Made by a program: the position numbers and the translations under genes
NCBI RefSeq assembly: GCF_937616625.2
Contig: NC_065576.1
Coordinates: forward strand, 7,814,501 to 7,878,500
DNA from: Mercurialis annua
Lineage: Eukaryota > Streptophyta > Magnoliopsida > Malpighiales > Euphorbiaceae
Length of the DNA stretch: 64,000 nt
Direction: 5' to 3'
The notes under the pieces: generated by a model
What the model was told of the DNA's origin: nothing
What the model saw: the letters and a program-made list of their open reading frames with translations, nothing else
Databases searched by the model: none
Shown here: piece by piece, positions 1-10,040 of the stretch
How the letters are laid out: every line of letters begins with the position of its first letter
How positions within the stretch are numbered: position 1 is the stretch's first letter

Positions 1-1762
1 TGCCTAAAAAATCTGAGCGACGTTTCATAAGATAAATCCAATAATAACGAGTGCAATCATCAATAAAAGAGACATAATAACGGGAGCCTCCCTTTGTAGA
101 AACAGGAGAGGGTCCCCAAATATCATAATGAATAAGATCAAAAGGTGCAATAGAAAATGTATTACTTTTAGGAAAAGGCAAAGCATAGAACTTTGCAAGT
201 TTACAACGACTGCAATCAGAAATATCATGAGTTTTCAAATCTCCTAAAACTCCTTTAGACGCTAAAAATTGTAATCGAGACCTAGAGACATGACCAAGGC
301 GAGAACGCCACAAATAAAACACAGAAGAAGACTAACTCAAATAAAAAGACGAAACATCCACACCAGGAACAACAACTGCAATCTTAGGAGTTTTGAGCTG
401 ATCCAATATATAAAGTCCTCCTTCCCTATGGCCTGTCCCAATCACTTCCTGAGACTTTGGATCCTGAACATAACAAGCAGAAGAAGAAAAGGAAACTAAG
501 CAACCATTATCACAAATTTGACCAACAAAAGCAAGATTTAAAGTAAGACTAGGAATGTGATAAACATTTGATAAGGATAAAGAAGGTGTAATAACTGAAC
601 CAACGCCTTGCAAGGGCATAGGTGTACCACTAGCACTCATAACAGGAACAGAAACTTTAGGGGTCAAAGAAGTAAAAGATGACAAATTAGGTGACATATG
701 ATTCGAAGCACCAGAATCTAAAATCCAGGAGGAAGAAGATATACCTGACGAGCTAGATGACAAACCTATTTGAGATGAAGCTGACATGGCATGCGGCTGA
801 GATGCAAGGAACTGCTGAAATTGCTCAACCATTGATGGATCTAAAGAAGAAGTGGTAAGTGCATTATGAGGGCGAGGAAGAAGAGGAGGTCCATTATGAG
901 GAGCCGGCGGGCGATAACTCCATTGTTGAGGCTGCTGATGGGGCTGTTGCTGAGCAAACTGCTGTTTTCCTCTACCCAACTTTGGACATTGTGATTTCCA
1001 ATGACCTTTCTGTTTACAAAAACTACATTCATCATGAGCAACAGTTCCATAAGGCCTAGCTTGCGAATTGAAATTGGGTCGTGGAGGCATGGCGAAGACT
1101 GATGGAGTAGAGACCGTAGAGACTTCCTTTGCAACAGAAGGCTTAAGGCGAATTTCTTCAGCCAAAAGTTCACTAACAACAGAATCAACAGAAGGCAGCG
1201 GATGACGATGTAGAATGGACCCACGAAGTCCTTCAAACTCATCACGAAGAGCCATTAAAAACTGTACCAATCTCTTTTCCTCTCTTTGTGCAATATAAGG
1301 CCCAAAGGCTCGTAATTCAGCAGATTCTGTGAGAGCCAGCTGATCCCACAAATCTGTCATAGCATCATAAAATTCCTGAATACTCATGCTTTTCTGCTGC
1401 AGAGCACGAATATCAGACTCCAACTAGCATTGTTTTGCAAAGTTAGACTGTGTGTACAGTCTAGCTAAATGTTCCCAAACCTCCTTAGTTGTCTAATATT
1501 TTTCTAATTGAGTACTTATCGAGTGCTTAACATAATTATTGATCCAAGTAATAATCTTGGAATTAGCAACTTCCCACTTATCTAACAAAGACATATAATC
1601 AGCAGTTGTGCTGTCGTCAGGCTTGACAAAAGCACCCGAAATATAGCCCCACTTTTGTTTACCCTACAGAAAATTTTTCATCACATAACTCCAATACGCA
1701 TAATTTTTACCATCTAACTGAACACTAACTGCTTGAAGCGAATCATCTCTAGTTTTAGCCAT
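1..1762 (-). pseudogene. Copia gag-protease-integrase polyprotein, degenerate and partial
   Basis: The start is the ATG at 1762-1760 on the minus strand, about 255 bases inside the primer-binding site. The frame stays open except for TAG stops at 1666-1664, 1495-1493, 1426-1424 and 334-332. In order it shows a Copia-type gag region, a CX2CX4HX4C zinc knuckle (about 1027-986, C-S-F-C to H to C), the aspartic protease motif LDSGAS near 720, a GAG-pre-integrase H-H-C-C zinc finger near 280-180, and the start of the integrase core with HYDIWGP and the following IDD. The protein would assemble particles, process itself and integrate cDNA. The stops mean this copy makes at most fragments; the longest open piece is 332-1423 (363 codons). 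The family assignment is secure. The remainder lies outside the window. Confidence 0.9.
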
Positions 1763-2016
1763 ATTAAAAAGAAATCAATAGAAAACTAACAAATTGAATT
1801 AACGAATCAGATAGAACAAACCCAAAAGACGAGCAGAGAGGACGAGCAATCAGACAAACAGACAACCAAAATTAATTCACCAACAGTTCCGAATTACCAA
1901 ATAATCACTAACCTCAACAGCCGCGCAATCGTTCCGAATTACCAAATAATTCACCAACATTTGGATCCGCGAAGTTGTGGACGAGATTAAACTAATGGTA
2001 AGAGAGAGAAAAATTG

Positions 2017-2028
2017 GCTCTGATACCA
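2017..2028 (-). promoter_or_regulatory. Primer-binding site of the Copia element
   Basis: On the minus strand this reads TGGTATCAGAGC, the usual plant site complementary to the 3' end of initiator tRNA-Met. It directly follows the LTR end, which fixes element orientation and LTR boundary. Confidence 0.88.
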
Positions 2029-2220
2029 TGATAACATAAATGGAGAAATCCACAACCATTGATTGGATAGAAATTTTAGATACAAAGCAATGGAGGCTAA
2101 CAAATAGAAGAGAAAGTCTTAAAACCCTAAAACAAGACAAGTAGAGTTTATATAGGCTAGAATAAACTAGAAAAAGAAAGTACTATAATACCCTTACAAA
2201 GCATAATAATTATCTTAACA
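2029..2220 (-). repeat. 5' LTR of the Copia element (192 bp)
   Basis: On the minus strand it begins TGTTAAGATAA and ends GTTATCA, giving TG...CA ends with a short inverted TGTTA/TGATA-like terminus, and it abuts the primer-binding site. The partner LTR is outside the window, so the outer boundary at 2220 rests on the terminal dinucleotides and on the return to LINE sequence. Confidence 0.7.
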
Positions 2221-2671
2221 CCCACAACTTATTTTAATACTACTCCAAACTTTATTAAACTGACTAGCATTAATTCTAGTCTCACTAATACCAAAAACAT
2301 CCAACTTACTTTTATTAATTAAAGCACACATTTTTTATTGGTTTAAGGAGCTATTCACTCCTATAATGTTCCAGACACCAATTGTCAATATCAAGCACTT
2401 TAGAGTTTATCCTAGCCTTTCTTCCATCTCCCACTGAGTCAAACTTTAGATTACCACCGATTTTTCCAAGCACAGGAACCCCATCCATAAAAAGATTATC
2501 AACTAGGGCCTTAAACGCATTTTCTTTCAGAATACCATCACCTTCTCTATCTTTGATATAGGGGTCACTCTGGATTTGTCACCACTTTCAATTTGGTTCT
2601 GCACAACATTATCAGCCTTCTCCTTAGCATGATTAATAACTATATCAGTCACAATAAAATCAGTAACATCA
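2221..2671 (-). pseudogene. LINE remnant: end of ORF1 and start of ORF2 endonuclease
   Basis: On the minus strand, about 2380-2221 translates, with stops, to the start of an APE-type endonuclease of plant LINEs (WNIIGVN for WNxRGLN, then LDVFGISETR, which carries the catalytic Glu of the family). The part nearer 2671 looks like the charged tail of ORF1. The segment ends at 2671 exactly where the large LTR element is inserted and resumes at 13015. It is cut at 2221 by the Copia element. Stops and frame changes show it is dead. The identification rests on short motifs. Confidence 0.7.
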
Positions 2672-3221
2672 TGTAATAACCCGAAAATTTAAGAGTTAAA
2701 ATATAGTCACGTGTCTAATATTTTATTAGACGGGAGTAGGTAAATTAAATTTAAAGATAAATTTAATTTACAAGTGTCCCTAAATTTTTAATATGGCTAT
2801 AGGATTGCAAATTTAAATTTTTAGAATTTAAATTTGATTAGTTATATAGTTAACGGAGAGAATATGGATTTATGAATTGGGTGCAGAATAATTCATAAGT
2901 CCCTAGCGAATATTTTTGATGCCAATATTCGCGGAATATTTTAAAAAGGTTATCGTGAAAATTTGATAAAATTTGGAAGCAGAAATTTTATCAAGCGCAG
3001 TCAATGCGGACTTAATAAATCAAAAAATGATTTATTAAGAATAAAATATAAGTTGGATGGGAATAAAAATAATATTTTTATTCTTTCTATATTTTATTAG
3101 ATTTTTGGTAAAAGTTTCACGAAATTTGGAAGTCGTTTCCGTTTAGGCTACGGACGACTAGTTTAGAAGTAGGTTTAAAGTGCATGATTGAGCTAGTACT
3201 AAAGCGCACTTTAACCTAATA

Positions 3222-3232
3222 GTATATATATG
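3222..3232 (+). promoter_or_regulatory. Probable TATA box in the TR-GAG LTR
   Basis: The run gtatatatatg lies about 550 bases into the LTR and is followed by non-repetitive transcribed-looking sequence. The same string is at 10591-10600 in the right LTR. It would place the U3/R border near 3255-3265. No experimental support. Confidence 0.4.
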
Positions 3233-3593
3233 TTGCTTGGGCTTTAAAATGAGTACAGATTACTCATTTCTTCATTTGCAAAGCAAATGAACACCTGCTT
3301 CCTCTCAACAGAGGACGTGAGCTAGGGTTTTGGGCGGTTCCGATTCCTTTCGTCCGTTTCTCGATTCTAACTCCATTTCTTCAACGATTACTCAAGTAAT
3401 CGAGGTAGTATATCCGTATTAAACGTTTATATCGATTTATTTCGAATATAAACTCGTTTATAAACGCTTACCGTATCGAATTATCGTTTTAAACGTCCGT
3501 ATTGATTTTGAATTGTGTATACGTGATTGTGAACGTTATAATTGCGTTTTTGGACGTTTAAGCAGGACGGGAAGTCCCGGAATTTTAATTCTG

Positions 3594-3752
3594 GGGCTGT
3601 GCGGAAGTACAGCCCACTGTGCGTATGCACAGTGAGCTGTGCGAGCACAGTGTGCGAACGCACACTGTGCTGTGCGAGCACAGTGTGCGAACGCACACTG
3701 TGCTGTGCGAACGCACACTAAGCTGTGCGAACGCACAGCTGCCCCAACGAGC
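3594..3752 (+). repeat. GC-rich palindromic tandem array inside the LTR
   Basis: Repeated short units of the type CTGTGCGNNCACAG and GTGCGAACGCAC follow each other, each nearly self-complementary, so the array can fold into several stacked hairpins. The right LTR has the same array with one 33-bp unit fewer (10975-11100). The peptide it would encode (alternating RAQCANAHCAV) only reflects the DNA period. Confidence 0.88.
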
Positions 3753-4898
3753 GGTCTGGGGTTGAATTTTCTTCGGTTTTCGGAAGACTTTCCGGGGGCG
3801 ATTCCGACGTGCTTTCGCCTAATAACCCGAGGTGTTTTCCAACCGAACCTAAAACATTTTTAATAAATGTTTTTAATTAAAGTTAGTTATTTAAAAACGA
3901 TAACTTGCGTTAGAAGAAAGTGAAAAGGTTTTATAACCTAAACTTATATACTTTTAAAATGATATTTTAAAAGTAAAGTTAAACGTTTATAATGGACTTT
4001 AAAAGAGTTAAAGTCAACGTTTAAACGGTTTTGAAGATTTAGCAATCGGTTTTGCTAAATGCTTAGTATATGACCGAGAATTGTTTTGACAATTAGGTCT
4101 ATACTATAAATGGTTTTCTTTAGGTATTGTGATACCTAAAATAACTTCTAGAGAGAAGTTAGAACGTTTTCTCAAAATGAGAATTTATAATATGGTTTTA
4201 AAAGAAAACAGACCATAAGTGTTACGTGTTTATATGATTATATGTTTGACCTAGATCTGGGTTTAAGGACCTAGAAATTTTATAGGAAACATATATTGAT
4301 GTGTTTTATCCTGTTTGCTTTGTGTGTTTAGTCCGACCAGCTAGCCAGCAGTCTGACCACAACCACAGGATTAAGTTCCAGACCTAGCGGTGTTTGTGAG
4401 TTCATTTGTTTACTTTTGAATATTAGTATTCAATTGTTTTTAAATCATAAATCGCACTAAGTATGAAACTTAGCCAAGGAAGATCCACTGAAACGAGCTA
4501 TCTATTGGGCAACAATAGGACTGTGTGATCACCGGTGTTAATGAACTAGATGAGAGGTAAATATTATAAGCATACATATTGAGATTAGGTTTTAAGCCAG
4601 ATGCTTATAAAGCGGCTTAAACCTAATGGGTAGTCCTGAGGTGGCAGTGATTTAAGTTCCGGCCCAGCAACCCTATACAGAGTCAAGATGGCTGTGATAC
4701 ATATGTATACAGCTCATCCTGTATTAAACAAGAGTTGTGCATATGCATTATATATATGATAGCACTATAACGTAATCAGGACTAGGGTTTCATTTGGATC
4801 GAGGACTGGTAATATTTTTATATACCGATATTTTGTATATATGCGATTTTGGTATTTAACTGTAAACCTATCTACTCACTCAGAAATATTTATATTTT

Positions 4899-4926
4899 TG
4901 ACCCCGTTGTTGTTTATCATTTTCAG
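4899..4926 (+). promoter_or_regulatory. Conserved LTR module TGACCCCGTTGTT ... TTTCAG
   Basis: The string TGACCCCGTTGTT followed by a pyrimidine-rich stretch and CAG recurs in the right LTR of this element, in both LTRs of the element at 21895-32509 (minus strand, 22309-22339 and 29750-29780) and in the LTR remnant at 56489-56519. It resembles a 3' splice acceptor. Its function is not shown. Confidence 0.5.
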
Positions 4927-5682
4927 GTACCTAGCTACCGGGTCTGGTCGAGCTTCCATCCTTTTCCATCAGGGAAGCTTATTCTGTTGTTATGTAAATA
5001 ACACTTTAAACTCTTAGATGCTGCAATAGTGTATATAGGTTTGATATGCCTGTAGCCACGTCATGGTTCCTCTGTCTATATACTCTGATAGGAACCTGAC
5101 TTTGTCTAGCTCTAATAAGTGGCTACTCAATAGGCATATGGTGTTTTATGGTGTCCCCTACGGGTGGCCAAGCTTCGTGTCTTTGGTCTGCAAAGACACT
5201 GTGTGTAGTTTTAGCTGGCCTTACGTTTGTGTGCCTGCTGTGCATGTTTTTAAATATGTTTGATACAACGCTTTGAAAAGGAAAGTGTTCGATATATTTT
5301 ATTAAACATATTGTTCGGGTGCGCGGTTTGAAACAGGGCTGCCTGCGAGGCAAGGCACGTGAGCTAAGTCCCTGTACCACCGCACCGGTTTTCAGAAATG
5401 CGCGTGGGTCAGAATAACTAGGGTTATTCAACCAGCATTTCTGAAAGCGCGATATCGCCTATATGAATATTTTCAGAATGTGTTTTCCACGTTAAACGGA
5501 AAAATGTTTTAACGGTGTTTTCTGAAAACGGGTCGTACGCGATGTACGATATATATTTATATTTAAGAGGCGAAAAATTTATAGAGGTTTTAGGCTTGCT
5601 ACGGGTTTCGGAACAACCATTCCCATTCCCTAGCGCCGGTCTCGGCTCGAGTTTCGAGGCGGAAATCGGGTCGTGACGAAGG

Positions 5683-5694
5683 TGGTATCAGAGC
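5683..5694 (+). promoter_or_regulatory. Primer-binding site of the TR-GAG element
   Basis: TGGTATCAGAGC, the initiator-tRNA-Met-type site, four bases after the end of the left LTR. Confidence 0.9.
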
Positions 5695-6225
5695 AATGTT
5701 TTAGGACTTCAATGTCCGAAGTATTGTTGCTGATATATGATAAGTAGAGGTACTAGAAGTCATAAGAGTTCCTAGTGAACTATTGCAGCAACATAGGATT
5801 CGAGTCATGTCTTGATCAGTTGTCAGTTATTGAATACAATCAGCTATAGATAGCAACTATACATGTGTGTAGTGTGTATTGATGTTTTGATCAGGAACAC
5901 ATGAGTTGTTCTTGTGTTCGAGATACGTTACAACTGATAGAACATGTGAGATGTTCCTAAGTTGGAAACACGTTACAATCATGGAGCGAAATGGTCAGAA
6001 CAGATGACCAGTATTTGAGGAGAATGGTTCTGTTTGAACACAGGACAAAGCGAAGATTTCCTCTAAATTTTTGTTCGAGAAAATAGTTAGATTTTCTCTG
6101 AATTGTGTGTGATTGTTATATGTTTTGCTTATATAGGTTTAATAGTTGATACCTGTTATATGAAAATGTGATTTTTCTATAACTATTACATACGGTACTT
6201 ATGCTGAAATTTCATGTGTTTCAGT

Positions 6226-7062
6226 ATGTCTGGGCCTAGTAGAGCTCATACGCATGTGGGGTCTGATCCACATAATGTACCAGGTTTGCCTGTTATACCT
6301 GATACATCTGTTCCCATAGAGGCTGTTGACTCAACATCAGCATGTGACATGGACATATGGGAGGATGCTATTGGAGTAGAGGAATTAGAGAGAATGTTGA
6401 ATGAAGATATAAACAGTACTGGAAATAGCCATAGCTCTGTGTCTGAATCGACTGCTACGTCAGCTTATCTGGGATTTAAGGTAAAAGAGTTCTTGGCTGA
6501 GGTGGACCATCTAAGGAGGGTTCAACAGCAAATAAGACACTCGCCAAATCAGTCATGGGAATACGTAAGCGAGTGGGAGGTGCAAGAGAACCAAAGTTTG
6601 GATAGGCTGAGGGATTATATGGACAAGTACACTAGGGAAGACTTGAATGTGGAGGCATATACTGTTGAGTTTATGCGTTTATGTGAAGAAGTACCTGAGT
6701 TAGTTCGTGATGGTGAGGAAGTTGCAAGTAGGTACGTCAAAGGTTTAGGGCCTGAGTTCGAGGAACTTATGGCGGTAAAGTCAGATTCTGTGGCATATCT
6801 GGCTGGGCGTGCGAAGCAGATAGAGAGTAAGTTGAGGAGGAATGATATACCCCTCCAGCCGTACTATTACACCAAACCTGAAGAACCTACTGCTACATTT
6901 CCTGGAGTAGGAAACTCTGGACCCGCGAGGCACTACAACCCCTACTTTGTTCCGCGAGGGGGAAAGGATAAGGGAAAACTGAAATTCCGCGGAGGGCGAG
7001 GTAAAGGCCCGATGATTCGTGAGGCGTTTCCGTCTTCGCGATCATCGTCAGGTAATGTTTAG
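6226..7062 (+). CDS. gag-like capsid protein of the TR-GAG element
   Basis: An intact 278-codon frame, starting at the ATG at 6226. An in-frame ATG at 6214 is also possible, but it lies in the pyrimidine-rich TGTGTTTCAG that looks like a splice acceptor, so I prefer 6226. The N-terminal ~75 residues are acidic and low-complexity. Residues about 80-190 are a helical charged region ending in a retrotransposon gag-type block (AYTVEFMRLCEEVPELV, then ASRYVKGLGPEFEEL). The tail is rich in Gly, Arg and Lys (GGKDKGKLKFRGGRGKG), suited to nucleic-acid binding. There is no CCHC zinc knuckle and no protease or polymerase follows, so this would be a particle protein used with enzymes supplied in trans. 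That it has stayed open in a young element suggests it may be functional (inference). Family assignment is by motif only. Confidence 0.75.
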   Translation: MSGPSRAHTHVGSDPHNVPGLPVIPDTSVPIEAVDSTSACDMDIWEDAIGVEELERMLNEDINSTGNSHSSVSESTATSAYLGFKVKEFLAEVDHLRRVQQQIRHSPNQSWEYVSEWEVQENQSLDRLRDYMDKYTREDLNVEAYTVEFMRLCEEVPELVRDGEEVASRYVKGLGPEFEELMAVKSDSVAYLAGRAKQIESKLRRNDIPLQPYYYTKPEEPTATFPGVGNSGPARHYNPYFVPRGGKDKGKLKFRGGRGKGPMIREAFPSSRSSSGNV

Positions 7063-10027
7063 TTATGTGTTTAATGTTTAAGTTAGTATGTTTATGTGTT
7101 TTCAATATCACGATAGAATTGGAAACATAAACTACAGATATAAATTATATCCTTAAACAAAAAGAAATACACATATAAGTAAACATTAAAAGATGAATGA
7201 GAAATGAGAATTGACAAGTTAAGGATGTTAGAAACGTGCATCCTTAAAATAGAAATCAATAACTATTGATAAACAACCAAATGATGTGAAGCAATAATAA
7301 TCCTAATGTGAGGATAAATTATTAGGATTAAGAAACTTGAAATGTTACGGAGAAGTAGTTTGAAAGAAGCTTACAAAGTGAGTATTGCAGTTTTATTTTA
7401 AAAGAATGTATTATTGTGCTCAGATGCATCATGAATGCATATTGCAACAATCACTATAGAAAAAGGAATACTTGAATTCCATATATCTATACAAAATGAT
7501 TTTGTTAGGACATGCATCATGTATATTGTATATCAAAGAGAAAGAGGATTGTATAGCAACTCTTTGGGGATGAGAGATGTCATCACCCTGAGCCACAATT
7601 GTACAAAAGTTTTAAAACGTGAATTGTTAGATTCACAGTTTTGAAGAGATAAATTTAAAGAAAAATCCAGCTGGTACACACATATATTTGTATATGTGAG
7701 TGAATATGTGTAAATGCACATATGTTTGAAACGATTGTTTTGAGAAACCATTCGTTTATAAAATAAAATTGTTGTGAAATAAATTGTTGAGAAACAATTT
7801 GTTTACAAAACAAACTGTATTTGTTTTAAAATGTAAGCATACTCGAACGAAAACTCTGTAATAAAGTCAAGGTAGGATACAAGATAGTGAAGATAAGATG
7901 TGATTTTTATTGTTCATAATAAACAATAAAGATCTGGATTCTAATGTTTCATTCCGAAACATCAGAAGTTATTAAGGATTGAGAAAAGTAGGAAGTGAGA
8001 ATTTACATTCTTACTCTGAAATAGACTGAGATGTAAGTCTAGTAATGGACTTTTATGATAAATAGAAGTTCAAGAATAGATAATAGAAGATAATTGCGAT
8101 TAAGATAAGAGAGAGTAGGATCTAATTAAACACAACTCGGTTAGTTTGACTTCAAGTAACTGTCGGTGAACAAAGTCATACGCATGTGTTTAATTAAAAT
8201 GGATATGAGATTGGTCTTACAGACAGAGCAGATGTCAGTAAAGGACATATCTCTTAAATCCAAACGAGTGGTTAGATGAACCAAAACTCATAAGTCTGAG
8301 AGGAGTAAACCTCAGCACTTAACCAACAAATAATAACGAATAGTTAAAAGAAAGATGATGAAAAGGAAAATAATTTTCAGAACCAAGTAGTTACACTACT
8401 AGTTCTGATTTGAATAAAGAGAGTCGTTAATTATGTTAACGACTGACAGACTTTGTGAAGTCGTGTCAAACAAGGTATTCATTAATAAATGATTCTTAAT
8501 TATTTAATGAATAAATAATATACTTAAACAGTATAATAAACCTTGGATTAACATAAGTTGAAAATGTTATCAAGGTAAGAAGGAGATAAAAAAAAAAATA
8601 GTGAACTTAAGGAGTAAGTTTCAGATGTTATCTGGAAACTAACAGAATATAGTGAAACCCCATTAACTAGTGATCGAACCGTTAGATTGGTTTGATATTG
8701 GGATAGGATAATCCCAGGACGGTTATCTAAGTTTTAACCGTTGCGATCGTCGAACGGAGAGGTATATGATACTTGAAGATGGAGGTGATGCTGTGAAACT
8801 TGCGTGAATTTTGGCAGTGAGCCAAAAGCGCAAGTGATCACGATAATAAGTGTAAACTTTAGTTAGCTTGAAATTGTCAACATAAGCTCCATATATGTAT
8901 ACAAAATGAATTTGAAAACTGTGTTGAGACAGTAATTTCAAAAGATAAATTCCGAGAACCGGGCCATATGACTGTGAAGTCTAGGCTGACTGGTAACGGA
9001 ATATACATGTAGCGTACATGTATTTTGAGTGTCGGGCCAGAAATGCGTAAAGCATGGCCGACTAAAATTGAAAAATATTTAATAAACATTTTGTTTTAAA
9101 TGTAAAATGTTTTGAAAATGGAGCTAAAGTTGATAGTCAGTTAATTAAACATGATAGTAACAGCTATAGCACAGTTATGAAAACTGTTAGCTGTGATCAA
9201 GGAAGATATGTATATGGAGAAGAAGTTAAGAAGTCCAATTAACATTGAAAATCCCGAAAACTAGTAATGGAAATATAGTTTTGCGATGATTGTGAAGGAC
9301 GTTAGAAGGTGTTTCATAGTGAGGTAGTTAGATTATAACCACACCCACACCTATTCAACCACATTCCTGCAAGAGAGAAGATCAGCTACCCAATCTGTAT
9401 AAGGAAGTTACTATAGATTGAGGAGTAAATAAAGAACATTCTATACAAGGTATAGAAATGTAAGGAAAGTAAAAGATGAGTAGTTAGTTTATGAAACAGT
9501 AATTATAAAACATACTATAAGTCATCTCAATAATAAGATAATCCATAAACAAACAGCTAAGTTTGAAAAGAAAACAAAAGAAAAGTTAAAGAATAATAAA
9601 GTAAATAAAGATGTGCGACAAAGGTGATATACTAAAAGAGGAGTTATCAGAAGCTAGCAAAGGTAACCTAGTTTTATGATAACCCTGGAGTAAGTTAAAT
9701 GGTATTAACTTATACCAACCTACTTGGATCGCTTAACAAGAAAGACTAGAGATTAGTCCTTGGAATGGTTGCAAGACGCTAAGCTAAGGAGTAAAAGGTA
9801 TTCTATACGAGTTATAGGATCAAGGGGAGTATATAAAGTGGATAATCTGTTGCTGAACGGAAGTTCAAACAGATGATAAGAACAACAGCGAGTAAGAGAG
9901 ATATGATTGAGAACGCCAGACAAGATGGTGCTATGCTTTCCGAAGCATGAAGTGAGATTAAGTATAAGTGAAATTTTGGATTATAAGTGAAAAGTAAGTA
10001 TATGTAAATTCGAGGACGAATTTATAT
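7063..10027 (+). other. Non-coding internal region of the TR-GAG element
   Basis: About 3 kb with many stops in all frames and no recognisable polymerase motifs; open frames stay below 73 codons. It holds the 45-bp block at 7556-7600, shared with the second large element, and near 10000-10027 a stretch that reads KFEDEF then stop, a likely relic of a Gypsy polymerase C-terminus. Confidence 0.75.
7556..7600 (+). other. Internal block shared with the LARD element
   Basis: About 40 of 44 bases match the minus strand of 26951-26995 (core CTCTTTGGGGATGAGAG and TCATCACCCTG). A second, weaker match (7416-7447 against 27144-27113) lies about 110 bases upstream in both, so the two blocks are collinear. 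Confidence 0.8.
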
Positions 10028-10040
10028 AAGGGGGAGAGAA
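10028..10040 (+). promoter_or_regulatory. Polypurine tract of the TR-GAG element
   Basis: The purine run AAGGGGGAGAGAA lies directly before the right LTR, the expected plus-strand primer position. Confidence 0.85.

Larger units (their letters stand above)
1..2220 (-). mobile_element. Ty1/Copia LTR retrotransposon, 5' part, cut by the window edge
   Basis: Read on the minus strand this is LTR, primer-binding site, gag, protease and the start of integrase, in Copia order. The element runs off position 1, so reverse transcriptase, RNase H and the 3' LTR are not visible. Its right edge at 2220 abuts LINE sequence, so it appears to have inserted into that LINE. The flank cccac (2221-2225) would be the target-site duplication, but the other end is outside the window. 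Several in-frame stops show it is not autonomous. Confidence 0.88.
2672..5678 (+). repeat. 5' LTR of the TR-GAG element (3007 bp)
   Basis: Begins TGTAATAACCCG and aligns base for base with 10041-13014 apart from a 33-bp extra repeat unit near 3640-3700 and a few substitutions (for example t/c near 2708, c/g near 3467, t/c near 4896). The last base is G here (TGACG) where the right LTR has canonical TGACA. Open frames of 66-102 codons within it occur identically in both LTRs and are not gene-like. Confidence 0.93.

Noticed and set aside
841..1245. 134-codon minus frame inside the Copia gag
   Set aside because: Shadow of the gag frame in another phase.
3481..3863. Cys/His-rich repetitive frames in the TR-GAG LTR
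   Set aside because: They arise from the palindromic tandem repeat, change length with it between LTRs and occur on both strands.
5063..5431. Overlapping 66- and 102-codon frames, repeated at 12399-12767
   Set aside because: Identical because they lie in the two LTR copies; no domain, no start context, opposite strands overlap.
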